NCBI GenBank assembly: GCA_963377175.1 | Contig: CAUJNA010003495.1 | Span: 175,001 to 239,000, forward strand | Source: Effrenium voratum | Lineage: Eukaryota > Sar > Dinophyceae > Suessiales > Symbiodiniaceae | Reading direction: 5' to 3' | Length of the DNA: 64,000 bases | Shown: positions 51,085 to 61,185 of the stretch, one piece after another | Numbering within the stretch: position 1 is the stretch's first letter | Layout of the letters: every line of letters starts with the position of its first letter | Program-made: the position numbers and the translations under genes | Notes under the pieces: generated by a model | What the model was told of the DNA's origin: nothing | What the model saw: only the letters and a program-made list of their open reading frames with translations | The model's database searches: none

Positions 51085-53191
51085 GCATCCTGTGTTTATC
51101 TAATAAGCTAGGCAACACATCCGAAGCGTCTGGGGGAGGCGGCCCGTCCGAGTCGTCAAAGGTCAAAGTGGATTGCCTGTTTCGTGCAAAAAGCACGCCC
51201 TTGACCACTTTCTCGAAGTGTTCTTTCTGAAACGGAGGGGGTGACCTCCGAGCGTCGGTTTTATGCTCTCCTGCCTGCTCAACGTCCCAAATGAAAAGTT
51301 GGGAACCCTCCTGGCTTCGCGTGTTTAGGAATTCCACCTTCGACAAAGCAAGGATGAGTTTGTCAATCTCTTGGTCAGCCACCGCGACCTGCAAAAGGGA
51401 ATTGACAAGGTCCTTGGCGGTTGTCTCAGTTTCTAGCAGAAACTCTTTGTCTTCAGTCTTCAGAGCTTCAACTGCATGGACAGCCTCAGTTGCCTTGGCT
51501 TCATTGGGCTCTGAAAGGCGGATGGCGGCTTTCACAAGGGCGGCGTCATCCAACGCACCTTCGTCCGCTGACTCCGCCTGCGTTGCCGCAGCCGTTTTGT
51601 CGGCTTTCTTGGTTAGCTTGTCCCAGATGGGCTTCAGCACCTCGCGCTCGAGAAGGGCATTCACGTCAAAGTTGGTGTGCAACACGCTCTTCACCTTCTC
51701 GTCGTACTTCTTGGTGTAAATGAGATCTGCCAGAAATTCCGCAGCCTCTTGACTGGCTGGCTGCAGCGCCCCCAGCCACGATTTGTTGGCCACGACTTTC
51801 ACGGATTTGCCTCGGCGCCATGTCCAGATCATTACAATGTCATGGGCGACACTTGAATCACCAATTGCAGTCAAAATGCTAGGGTCAAGTTCATTGTCAG
51901 GGATATTGTCGAGCGTCTCCCGCGAGAAGAGAAGGCCACCAGCCATTGCCTTGCGCCACGTCTCCTGAGTGGAGAGTTTCTCCCGGATGCGTTTTGCGTC
52001 CTCACATGGCAGGCTCTTGTGAGCCAACAGCATGTCCAGGATCTCATCTTTCAGGACATACTTCCATGCCCACATATGCAACAGCCTCAGAAGCAGTGCG
52101 CCCCCATCAATCAAGGCAAAACCTAAGAAAAAAGCAGCAGTGCTAGGAGTCAGGCCCTTTGGAATTATTCCCACGGGGGTTCTTGCCGGCCAACGCCTGG
52201 GGGTTGAGCTCGCCTTGCTTGAAGATTTTGTTCAACGCCGCATCCATGAGGGCATCGAACACCCACTTCACGCAAGGCGGTTGCTTCTTGCAAGCAGTGG
52301 CAAGGTCTCGCAAAACATATATGGACTTGATGGGACTTCGCTTTCCGAAGAGCTCCTCAGAAAGCAGGACTTCCTCTCGGAAAGAAGTGTCGCTCAGCAA
52401 GGAATTCCACAGAGCCATCAAGACTTCGAGGAAGGACTGCGTCACTGCCTCCCCCGATGTCACCGTCAAGTTGGCAGACAAGATCTCGAAAAGCTTCTTA
52501 GTCGTCAGCTTGGTCTTGGAAGCTGATTCGTGATTCAACTTGAAGGACACTATTTGAAAGATGCGTTGCACAGGGCTGTAGTACATGGTCTCGTAGCTGG
52601 TCCCAACATCCTCCCTTTGCTTGGCCGCTTCCCAGAACAAATTCAGCCCGGGCTTGAAGCGGCAATCGATCGTGGAAGACAGCCACGCCCTTCTCCATTC
52701 CTGCGCTGGCAACTCAATGCTTGGCTAGTAATGTATTTAGGGGCCAAGACAGCGACGGCGCCGGCCTCCTGGAACTTGTCTTGCTGCAAGTCCCTCGCTG
52801 TGGCCAAGATGAAGGCGTGATGGTCCTCCTCCGGACTGATCCTCTTCATTTGCCCATTTTTCTGGTCCATAAACAAGTCATCCACTGCCACCACCAAATT
52901 TATAGGCTGGGGCTTCTTGTACGTGGTGTGCATGATCCACTTTACGCTGCTCTTGTACACTGGCACACTTGCAGTCGAAGACCATGACCAGCTAACCCAC
53001 GCTACATTGCCGCCTGCAATGTACTGGTCAGTAGTGGAATCTCCCTCCTTCAAGGCCTCCATCATGGACTGCAACTTGCGATTGTCGAAGGGGTCTTGAC
53101 GACCGCCCTCCTCGATCGTTAAGGGCTTCATTGACTCAAGGTCCCTGAAAAGATCCGTCCTGAGCAGCAGCGCAGTACTGACTGATGGCAT
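51056..53191 (-). CDS. large hypothetical gene in three frame segments
   Basis: Start MPSVSTALLLRTDLFRDLES. The segments are 53,191-about 52,700, 52,712-52,143 and 52,174-51,056, each overlapping the next by 30-70 bases. The content is helical and well behaved: KPQPINLVVAVDDLFMDQKN, YSPVQRIFQIVSFKLNHESA, FVLRDLATACKK-like, KYVLKDEILDMLLAHKSLP and DLIYTKKYDEKVKSVLHTNF. A hairpin in the third segment encodes AAATQAE. Because neighbouring segments overlap, single-base indels explain them more easily than introns, but dinoflagellate-type introns cannot be excluded. I do not recognise it. Confidence 0.5.
51578..51591 (-). repeat. CTGYG hairpin 6 (in frame)
   Basis: CTGCG-TTGC-CGCAG, core stem only; coding-strand loop GCAA; encodes AAATQ. 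Confidence 0.8.
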
Positions 53192-53331
53192 CTCTATTAC
53201 TGAGGCCCGCGCCCCACAATGAGTTCCCAAGCCTTCCTCACGTCATCGTAGTGGGAAGTGCTTATGTTCCGGCATTGCACCGGGGTTGAGCTTGCCGAGG
53301 ATGTTGATTGAACCATAGCAGTCTGCACCTC

Positions 53332-53347
53332 GCTGCGGTTACGCAGC
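53332..53347 (-). repeat. CTGYG hairpin 7
   Basis: GCTGCG-GTTA-CGCAGC, six pairs, in the spacer upstream of the gene that starts at 53,191. Confidence 0.8.
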
Positions 53348-53577
53348 TGGCACCGGGGGCCTCAAATAAAAAACACTGCGGATGAACCTTAATCTGAAAA
53401 CTGCGGATGAGCCTTAATCTGAAAGCACGGGCCACGCTCTGTGAAAAGTCGAATTTGATCCGCGTCAGCAACGCTTCCGTTTTTTGTTTACCCCGGTCAA
53501 TTGTTGCAGTCGCGGAGCACCAACCCAAAGCAGGGCCAGCGTCCCAGCAAATTAAACAGGAGCAGCTCTTGTCTTAA

Positions 53578-53597
53578 TAACTGTGGCTCCACAGTTA
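53578..53597 (-). repeat. CTGYG hairpin 8 (abuts methyltransferase stop)
   Basis: TAACTGTG-GCTC-CACAGTTA, eight perfect pairs, ending on the base next to the TAG at 53,598-53,600. Confidence 0.92.
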
Positions 53598-54868
53598 CTA
53601 GGCCCAGCGGATCAACCTAGCTGCCGTGAGCACCGCCCTCATTGCCTCCCTCAGGACAGGAACCGACATGGCGTTGCCCACCATTTTGCCTCTCTTGGCG
53701 CGGGACACACTTTTGGGCCAGCGGAAGTTGTGGAATCCCTGCAAAGCCGCCAGCTCCTTGAGGCTGAGAAAGCGACTTTCCTTAGCACAGGCTGTAAGCG
53801 GGCTGCGGGCTGCGCAACTCGCCACACTTGATTATTTGCACTCGCTAAATCTGGTTTGGACAAGAATCGTTGTCGAGCCAGAAGTTGTCGCCGGAGGCTC
53901 GTGCACATGTGATTGTGGGAACATAGCCCGAGGTGACCTGCCGGAAGTTTTTCCCGGCTCCTGCGTCGATGATGTCCCTGTCCAGATTCCAAACACCCTT
54001 CGCCTTGAGCTTCTTCCTTCCTGCCAAAATGTTGTTCCGCTTGGTTTTGCAAAGCTTCTTGATGTCCACCTTGGGAAGCCCCTTCTCCAAGAAGTCGTCC
54101 AGGCAAGCGAACTTGCTTTCAGGCAGCGAGTGGACCATATTTGGTTTTCTGGTTTTCACACCCTTGCGCGTGGACCTCCTGGCGCCCATGATGTAGATCC
54201 TCTTCCGGTTCTGCGGAAGCCCGAAACTGCGGCTGTTCACCATTCGCCAGCTCACAGCATAGGCCCGCTTCTGCGACCCAGGAAGCCGACATTCCTTGAG
54301 CTGCCGCAGAAGTTTGTTGAAGTGCTTCCTGTGCTTCTTATTCCGGATGCCCGTCACATTCTCCAGCACAAATCCACGCGGTTGCATGCGGCAGATGTAG
54401 TCCACCACAGCCTTTGATAAATCACGTTGGTCGCATTTCCCCTGCCCGACGCCCGCCGTACCTCGGAAGGAGCAGACTAAGCAAAGACCTATGTGCAAAA
54501 AAACAGAAAGTAACCCAAACTCGGTTGAAAACAGCTACTTGTTCTGGCAGTCTGCTGTATGGTTGGCACGGAAACCCAGCTGTGTACAAGTCACACTTCT
54601 CGCAAACATTTCCAAGAGCATATCCAAGACTCCTCGGTCCCTTTTTGTGGGAAAGAATCACCTTTCGGCAATCTGGGTCCACATCGGTGGCAAACTGAAC
54701 CATGAACTCAATCCCCAGTTGCTTCGCTGCCACAACATCAGTTCCCATGCCGCTGCAGTCGCTCCCAAGCATGATTGGCCACTTGCGCTGGCAATGTGAC
54801 TCCACCTTCTCCACGCGAGGAGGCTTCTTGATGCCAGTTTTCTTCACCTTCAAGGATGTCTTCCCCAT
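53598..54868 (-). CDS. C5 cytosine DNA methyltransferase (split)
   Basis: Motif I GSDCSGMGTDVVAAKQLG, motif IV with the catalytic Cys GFPCQPYS, motif VI RGFVLENVTGI and motif VIII GLPQNRKRIYIMGAR are followed by a target-recognition part, SGYVPTITCARASG, RFLSLKELAALQGF (motif IX) and MVGNAMSVPVL (motif X). The order and size are those of a bacterial-type Dcm enzyme. Two breaks occur: after PCQPYS (about 54,555-54,480), where a short intron ending CTTAG or CCGAG would rejoin the frames, and near 53,830. All catalytic motifs are kept, so the enzyme could be active if spliced. Hairpins bracket the gene: one 14 bases before the ATG and one against the stop. Confidence 0.88.
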
Positions 54869-54882
54869 GCTTCACGGACTTT

Positions 54883-54896
54883 CTGCGGCAACGCAG
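54883..54896 (-). repeat. CTGYG hairpin 9 (before start codon)
   Basis: CTGCG-GCAA-CGCAG, 14 bases upstream of the methyltransferase ATG. Confidence 0.8.
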
Positions 54897-55071
54897 CAAG
54901 TCAGCTGAAGAAGCAACTGGAGGAAAGCTGGCTGCGGGGCGAAGCGTGAAACGGCTTGACGGGCAGACAGAACACATGAGCACACCAGACAACAGACAAC
55001 AAGACGTAGTAGTCTCGGCTTGGGGCTTAATTGCACATACCCCCCAAAACAAATAGCAGGTCAGCCCGATT

Positions 55072-55460
55072 TTGAGCCGCAGTGCCAGGGGGTTCCGTAC
55101 CCCCTGGCACTGCAAGTTCTGATGCATCAGAACTCGCAGTGCCAGGGGTTACCCCCCATTTTCGAGTCCCGAGTGCCAGAGGGTTCGGAACCCCCCGGCA
55201 CTTGGGACTCGAAATGGGGGGGTAACCCCCGGCACTGCAAGTTCTGATGCATCAGAACTCGCAGTGCCAGGGGGTTCGGAACCCCCCGGCACTCGGGCTG
55301 TCGGGCCCAAAAGAGCCCGAGGACCCGTTTGAAAAAGCATAAACGACTTAGACTCAAAAATCTAGTGCGTCAGAACTCGCAGGGGCCCGAAATCTAGTGC
55401 ATCAGAACTCGCAGGGACCCAAAATCTAGTGCATCAGAACTCGCAGGGGCCCAAAATTCT
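55072..55460. repeat. foldback repeat cluster
   Basis: Nested inverted repeats: AGTGCCAGGGGGTTCCGTAC pairs with the bases that follow; AGTTCTGATGCATCAGAACT is a perfect 20-base palindrome and occurs twice (about 55,110 and 55,240). A larger pair joins GCAGTGCC...GAGTCCC (from 55,137) to GGGACTCG...GGCACTGC (to about 55,230). To the right, ATCTAGTGCATCAGAACTCG recurs as a short tandem array. It lies between the methyltransferase gene and the next gene upstream; 54,897-55,773 has no other gene. Confidence 0.88.
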
Positions 55461-55773
55461 GATGCATCAGAATTGTTCATTTGGCAGACACAGGGAGCAA
55501 CACCAAAAACCAGGCTTGCGTGGCAGAAAGCGCTCAAACAAAACTCCCACAAAATGGAGGATTTTTCGGCTGACCGGACCCGCGCATCAGCCGGGACAAG
55601 GTTCCCCCCACCCCCCCACGGCTTTGTACACTGTTTAACTCCCAGCGCTTCAAGAAGCACTTTCCGTCATCAGACAGCGAGCCATCGCATAGACGTGTTT
55701 CTCTCTGTTATGACGCGAGGCAGTGGCAGCCCTCTTCCCCAGTCTGCAGATTCTGTGCAGCGACCAATGCTCG

Positions 55774-56388
55774 TCATTGGCGGCTGTGACCCAGGCAGAA
55801 TCGCTCTATTGCCCCAAGAGCTCCCCACTGTACAAATGTATGGGCGTTGAACATCTTTGTGGATGTCAGCACGGACTTTTCCTGCACAAGTCCTACACTC
55901 ACATAGTTCTTCTTGGTCTTGGCAGCTTTGGCTGCGTTCACCCAGGTGGCAGCCTTGTCCTCAGTTCTGTTACCAGGGGCGCGCCGCTCCAAACAAGGCA
56001 AACGGGACACGGACAGGACGACAAGTGTGCCACAGCCAGCCAAGGCCCGCACGTACACTTTCCAGTTGAGCTCTTGCATGCGTGTTTGTGCCAAGACAGC
56101 GAATCGCGGATGACGTTTGCGAAATGATGGCGTAATGAGCACATGTCTTCGGGTGCCCTTGGCTGGCCCTTTGTATTTAACCCAAGGCCCAAACCCGGTC
56201 TTGATCGCAGCTTGGCTTACGATAAGACCACCAGAGAGTCGCATTAGCCATGAAGCTCGAGAGCCAGGTTTTGCGACATTGTTCACCACAACGCCTTCAG
56301 CCAAGAGATAATCATTGACCACCAGGGCACCCAAAGAGTGGAGTTTCTGGTGCAAGTCAGTAGAGTCTGCCTCCTCTTTCGCGAGCAA
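55774..56388 (-). CDS. hypothetical protein, 204 residues
   Basis: The first half reads like a folded basic domain (GALVVNDYLLAEGVVVNNVA, LIVSQAAIKTGFGPWVKYKG, RRHVLITPSFRKRHPRFAVL); the second half has weaker coding character. It lies 43 bases after the stop of the transposase-like gene in another phase and may be its last exon. Not recognised. Confidence 0.4.
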   Translation of the reverse strand: MLAKEEADSTDLHQKLHSLGALVVNDYLLAEGVVVNNVAKPGSRASWLMRLSGGLIVSQAAIKTGFGPWVKYKGPAKGTRRHVLITPSFRKRHPRFAVLAQTRMQELNWKVYVRALAGCGTLVVLSVSRLPCLERRAPGNRTEDKAATWVNAAKAAKTKKNYVSVGLVQEKSVLTSTKMFNAHTFVQWGALGAIERFCLGHSRQ

Positions 56389-56482
56389 TCGCCTAAGAAA
56401 ACTTGCAAGAACAAAGGCGCAAAAGCAAATTCAAACGCCAAGGCGCATATTGGCCAGAGCTGGAAGTTCAGGCTGACTCCGC

Positions 56483-56496
56483 CTGCGTTTCCGCAG
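56483..56496 (-). repeat. CTGYG hairpin 10 (in frame)
   Basis: CTGCG-TTTC-CGCAG; coding-strand loop GAAA; encodes LRKR. Confidence 0.8.
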
Positions 56497-57422
56497 CGAG
56501 CTTTCGAGCTGAGCTTGGTGGTCAGCTTTCCTCCTACGCTCCAAGCATTGGCTGTGCTCTGCTGGACGAAGCTGCTCTTGCCGCAGCAGCAGGTCGTCTT
56601 GCTGAGCTTGAAAGCACCGTCTTTTCTTCAGCTCCGACAACTTTTTGGTCGCTTCCTCGTGCTTGGTGGAAATTGCATTTCCAGCTGCCTTGCGGGAACT
56701 TTTGCTCAGCCGCAGCATGTCCCGAGGGGCATCGTTCAGCTTTAAGCATCGCTTCACACTCTTCCGGCGTCGAGCTATCCACGCGGCTTCCGAAACAGGA
56801 TTTCTTGTTCGTGCCTTGGCCGGCAAGGTGTGCAAAGCGAACTCCGGCAAGTTAAAAAAAGCTATGTGCCGCCAAGCGTCCTGCCGGCTTGCTTCTAGTC
56901 GAAGACCGGAAACAAACTTAGGTTTGCGAGCGGACCCAGATGATCTTTCAGAGCCGAAGCCTTCCTGCCAAATCTTTTGGGCAAGCATAGCAACTGCACC
57001 ACGAAGACTGTTCTTGTCCCACTGGCGAAGCCGCCTCTCGAACGCCTTGAAGTAAGGGCCTAAGAAAGCCCTGTCGCGTGCAGTGTGGTACTTGATATCT
57101 GCAAAGTCACGCTCGCTCTGCGCAGTTCCAGCCGCCGATGCCAGCAAGACACGGGCAAGTGTTTTAGACATGTCCGGGCAGCGGCCGCTGAAACTTGACT
57201 CTGCCAAGGTCCAGGCTTGCAAATCACCCAACTCTTCCGACTTGGACAGTTGTTTTCCTGGGCAGAGCATTGGAAAGCGACAAGCAAAGCAGGACAAGCA
57301 ATATGCACCGTTAAACAAACTCAGAACCGGTCGGTGGCGTTGGGCAGTAGGCTTTAAGTCTTGGAACTGTTCATAGAGCTGCTTAGAGTTCGCGTCGAAC
57401 ATCTGGGAGAGCCGCAGAAGAC

Positions 57423-57444
57423 AGCGCTGTGTTTCCGCAGCGCT
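57423..57444 (-). repeat. CTGYG hairpin 11 (in frame)
   Basis: AGCGCTGTG-TTTC-CGCAGCGCT, nine pairs with one G-T wobble; coding-strand loop GAAA; encodes SAAETQR. Confidence 0.88.
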
Positions 57445-59348
57445 CTTTTGGGGGCCGCTGAGCGAAAAGGCTGACAAGTTGTGGATCAGTTCAAATTCAG
57501 GAAACTCTGTCTTGATGGTCTGCGAGACAAGGGCGAGCCATGCAGCCATCCTTGCAAAGCACCTGTTGAAAACGATCGGCGAAACGCTGCCTCCCACACT
57601 CCTGTGCCCAGCGCCCAGTTGAATCAAACGAGGTCTTTCCAGCCACTTCAGCACCTGGCAGTCAGATCAAGTCTTTGAAGCTCTGAAAACTTATCACGGG
57701 CTTCGCGACTCAGTGCTGTCTAGAAGCGTGCTGTGTGTAACCACTGGAGGTGGCTGTTTTCTGCACGAAGAGCACATGCAGCCTTTGAGCAAAGGTTGTC
57801 AAGCAGGTTTGCGCTGCACTCATGTCCATCTGGCTCTTGTCAAATCTGCGTAAAATTCTGATCTCCTCATCAGCAGCGTCAGCCATCATAGCCATTTGCA
57901 GGTACACCTCTGTGGATATAGACTCCAGGAACTTCTTGGCAACCCTTCGGGGTTTCGCGTTGGTCTTTACTCGCAATATCCTTAGATTTGCAACACAGTT
58001 TTTCTTTGAAATGGCGACATACTCAAGCAAGCCTGATGCCTACTAAGTCTCTCGTGAGCTGTGGCCAAGAACGCATCCGCAAGAAGGATAAATCGCCCCA
58101 TCGGCTTCTGCAGAGAAGAATGACGATGCTTGGCCGACTGCAAGTCTCTCATGCCACTGTGACGCAGAAATTCGGCGTCCATGTGCCGAACCTTAGCGCG
58201 ACGAGACACTATGGCCACACTTGCGGCATGTGTGTTAAAACATGTCCACTTTTGAGCCTAGCAACATGCTTCGCAAACATCACCTTCAAATCTGGCGAAT
58301 GCCAAATCAGCGCAGTCATAGACTCCTTTCCAGATATGAATTGCTGCATGTATTCCTGAAGCGTCTCGTCAAGATGCCATTTCTTTGCAAACCTTAGCCA
58401 GCAAGGCAGCTGTCTGTTAGTTGTCCGTTCCGCGCAGGGTTGTTTACTGGGAATGCAACACGTGAGGACTGCGCTGAGTTGCCGCTGGACAGCATGCGCG
58501 CTGTCGCGCAGTCGAATCTTCATAGCTGGAAAAGTCTCGGCAGGAAAGTGGTCCCGAAGTGAGAGTAAACGGCCGGCTCTCAGTTCATCAGCGGCCGCAT
58601 CCGAAGCAAACATTTCCTCAGCAGCGTCAGCGTCAGGGAGAAGCATTTTGTTTTGAAACATGGAGCAAGCAAAGCTTTGCCGCCTAGGTTCCACCCTTCT
58701 GCGAAAATGCTGCCAAGCCTTTTTGTAAAATGTCGGCGCCTTCCCGCACCACCCAGACGGAGGTTTTCTTCTAGCCTGAAACATAGTTTTTGCAACTCGC
58801 AGCGTTGTCCTGGCAATCCTTCGGGCGCCGCAAATTTGGCCGTGGAAGAGCCCCAAGAGGCCTTGATGCAGTTCAAGTTGACCGCGCTGCGGTTTCACAC
58901 CGCGGTTTGACACACAGGCAAATCTGACAGAAAGCATCGGCCCTTGCGCATCTTGCGAAATCAGAGCTACCTGGCACTTCCCAAGTTTCTTCCGCTCCAT
59001 GTCCAACATAGCCTCATTCAAGCACCATGAAATGTTCTTTTCCTTGTAGCGGCCAAGAGGAGATTTTCGAAGCGATTCTCCTTTCAAGCGGCGCTCCACA
59101 ACACCCAGAAAGGTGTCCATTGACGGGGTGCCTGGCAGATTTGGGCTGCAGCCAAGCGCTGTCGCTCGTCGGAACCGATGCAGTACTCCACGCTCATGTT
59201 GTTTCAATTGCGTTGTTCGCAATCCTTCCACTGAGCGGCTGAAGCACTTGCAGTACCGGCACTGCACATTCGACTCAGTCAGTTTTGCCCACTTGAACAG
59301 TCTTCCCCACTTAATCACGCATTTGGAAGAAGGCATGGCGCCATCCGA

Positions 59349-59364
59349 ACTGCGTTGCCGCAGT
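59349..59364 (-). repeat. CTGYG hairpin 12 (before start codon)
   Basis: ACTGCG-TTGC-CGCAGT, 12 bases upstream of the ATG at 59,336; coding-strand loop GCAA. Confidence 0.85.
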
Positions 59365-59564
59365 CGGTGCAGCAGCTGCCCTACAACTTGAGCATGTTTC
59401 GACAGGCGTGATCAACAATTAACGATGCCGCAACATGAACTGTGCCACGACAGAAATACTCAGGCAAAACGGACGAGCCCTTTTTACCTCTGCGGGACTG
59501 TGTGCTTGAAGTGCGACCGCTTCCGAAGCCGTCAGGCTTCGCAAGCAATGATTCCAAAAACCTG

Positions 59565-59580
59565 ACTGCGGCGACGCAGT
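59565..59580 (-). repeat. CTGYG hairpin 13 (abuts stop codon)
   Basis: ACTGCG-GCGA-CGCAGT, six pairs, directly after the TGA at 59,581-59,583. Confidence 0.88.
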
Positions 59581-61149
59581 TCAGTTTTTGACCTTTTCGA
59601 GGCCCAGGAACCAGTCCTTTACGTCAGCGAGCGCCTGCTTTGTGCAGGGATCATCAGTCCACCACTCAATGCCGTCGTTGAAGGTCACTTTCAGCCATTG
59701 TCCCCGGTAATTGTACCAGCGTTGGCCCGTGGGGAATTTTGGCGCCCGTGGCAGCCGGCGGAACTGCGCGGCAATGTATCCAGCAGCGACCCATTGTGTA
59801 TATGTATAGGTGCCGCTAGAGTGCATCCTGTGCACCGGCGCGAGTCTCTTAGTCGCTTTCATGCTTCCCCGAGTTCTGAAGGGCAGCCCAATCACTCGGG
59901 ATCTCTTGAACCTTGTTCTCACGCGCGACCGCGTCTTCTGCTGTCGAGTCCTGGATAGCCCCGCCGCAATTCCACCATCCGGGTCAGGCATGTTGTCATA
60001 GATGCCTGTCGCAGTGACATAGGCCGTCTCCGCTGCTATAATTTGTGCGTGGAACCAATCGCCTGCCTCAGTGCCGAGCTTTGGGAACCCGGCGTCCTGC
60101 CACTGCCTCTCCAATTGCAGCAATTGTGCTCCTTGCCATGACTCAAGCGGCATCCACCGCCACTCATCTTGGTCCGGGTGCTCATCTTGGTCCTCGTCCT
60201 TCTGTGACATTTTGTCATCCGGCTCCTCCTCATCATCCTCATCTGAGCTCAGCTCAGAGTCAGAATCACGAACATTGACACGCTCAAGGGTCATTGTCAG
60301 GTGCTCCGCACGCTGGAGTTGTTGCTGCAGCCCATCGTCATCATCATCCTCCTGCATGTCGTCAGCCGGCGACGTTGGTGAACAGTTGACCCAGGCCGGA
60401 ACTTCTTCCTGCTCAGTGTCAAGCTGCGTCGCCGCAGCTGATTTTGGCATGGGCAAAAACGGAGTTGGGCTTGCCGGCTCCTGCTGGCACTCCTCCTCCG
60501 GCAGCTGAGTGACAGTGGGCTCCTCCGGCTGCAGAGTTGGAGTTTCCTGCTCCATGCTCGGCACCACAGTTGGCGTCGGCGCAAGGCTGCTTGGGGATCC
60601 GCCTCGCAGGCTGCGTGAGTGATCCAAGCAAGCGGTGAACGCAGCAGCTCTTGCCTTCACGTTGGTGGGCTGAGGAGCCCAGGGGAAGCAGCAGCTCAAG
60701 GGTGTGAGATTCTTCACCTTGTCATAGTCCATTTGAAAGAACAAGTCCTTGCGTGGGACAGAGTCTTCTTCCCAGTGAGGGGTGTGGGCACAGTCGTGCC
60801 ACCTGCTTGCTGCAATCTTTTCGTATACGGGCACCTCCACGTGGCGCCCCTGCAACTCTTTCGGCAGCAGGCGGCATTGCGGCTGGAAATTCCGCGAGCA
60901 CGCCTCGCCCTGCTGGACCCGCATGTTATACCTCACGATCACCTTCACTATCACGAGATCCTCCGCATTCCACACCAATTCAGTGCCACGATGCATGTTA
61001 AAAATCGTCCTGGGGGTGTGGCCCAGAAGCTGGAAGCCCAAAGCGTAGAAGACATTGTTGCCGAAGACATTTGTCTTCCACGCGTAGTGGTCGAAGACGT
61101 GCTCCCAGTCTTCTGCTGTGTACCTTGGCGCACAAGGTCGGCAAGGCAC
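59581..61149 (-). CDS. hypothetical protein, 522 residues
   Basis: Start MPCRPCAPRYTAEDWEHVFD. The N-terminal 140 residues look folded (FGNNVFYALGFQLLGHTPRT, LVIVKVIVRYNMRVQQGEAC). The middle is a long disordered acidic, Pro/Gln-rich linker with a hairpin read as SAAATQL. The C-terminal part has aromatic motifs (QWVAAGYIAAQFRRLPRAPK, YNYRGQWLKVTFNDGIEWW) suggestive of a small beta domain. It follows the HGT-motif gene by 36 bases. Function unknown. Confidence 0.6.
   Translation of the reverse strand: MPCRPCAPRYTAEDWEHVFDHYAWKTNVFGNNVFYALGFQLLGHTPRTIFNMHRGTELVWNAEDLVIVKVIVRYNMRVQQGEACSRNFQPQCRLLPKELQGRHVEVPVYEKIAASRWHDCAHTPHWEEDSVPRKDLFFQMDYDKVKNLTPLSCCFPWAPQPTNVKARAAAFTACLDHSRSLRGGSPSSLAPTPTVVPSMEQETPTLQPEEPTVTQLPEEECQQEPASPTPFLPMPKSAAATQLDTEQEEVPAWVNCSPTSPADDMQEDDDDDGLQQQLQRAEHLTMTLERVNVRDSDSELSSDEDDEEEPDDKMSQKDEDQDEHPDQDEWRWMPLESWQGAQLLQLERQWQDAGFPKLGTEAGDWFHAQIIAAETAYVTATGIYDNMPDPDGGIAAGLSRTRQQKTRSRVRTRFKRSRVIGLPFRTRGSMKATKRLAPVHRMHSSGTYTYTQWVAAGYIAAQFRRLPRAPKFPTGQRWYNYRGQWLKVTFNDGIEWWTDDPCTKQALADVKDWFLGLEKVKN
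60422..60439 (-). repeat. CTGYG hairpin 14 (in frame)
   Basis: AGCTGCG-TCGC-CGCAGCT, seven pairs; coding-strand loop GCGA; encodes SAAATQL. Confidence 0.88.
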
Positions 61150-61185
61150 GAACAGGCAAGACTACAACAACCAAGGACTAAACAT

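Larger units (their letters stand above)
56431..59336 (-). pseudogene. zinc-finger hAT-like transposase, frame-broken
   Basis: The segments are 59,336-58,209, 58,218-57,982, 58,030-57,710 and 57,654-56,431. The N-terminus holds a BED-like finger (CRYCKC...LKQHERGVLH, C-x2-C and H-x5-H). SQDAQGPMLSVRFACVSNRG may carry a catalytic Asp of an RNase H fold, and a long helical middle includes RLRDSAHAVQRQL. Near the end LLASAAGTAQSERDFADIKY resembles the hAT dimerisation motif (ASSAxSERxFS), followed by a basic tail. The assignment is by eye. It may be a domesticated or recently dead transposon gene; no terminal inverted repeats were found. Overlapping segments suggest indels. Confidence 0.5.

Noticed and set aside
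58884..58909. ACCGCGCTGCGG...CACCGCGGT as a further family member
   Set aside because: The arms pair in another register and the four-base loop is missing, so I left it out of the count.
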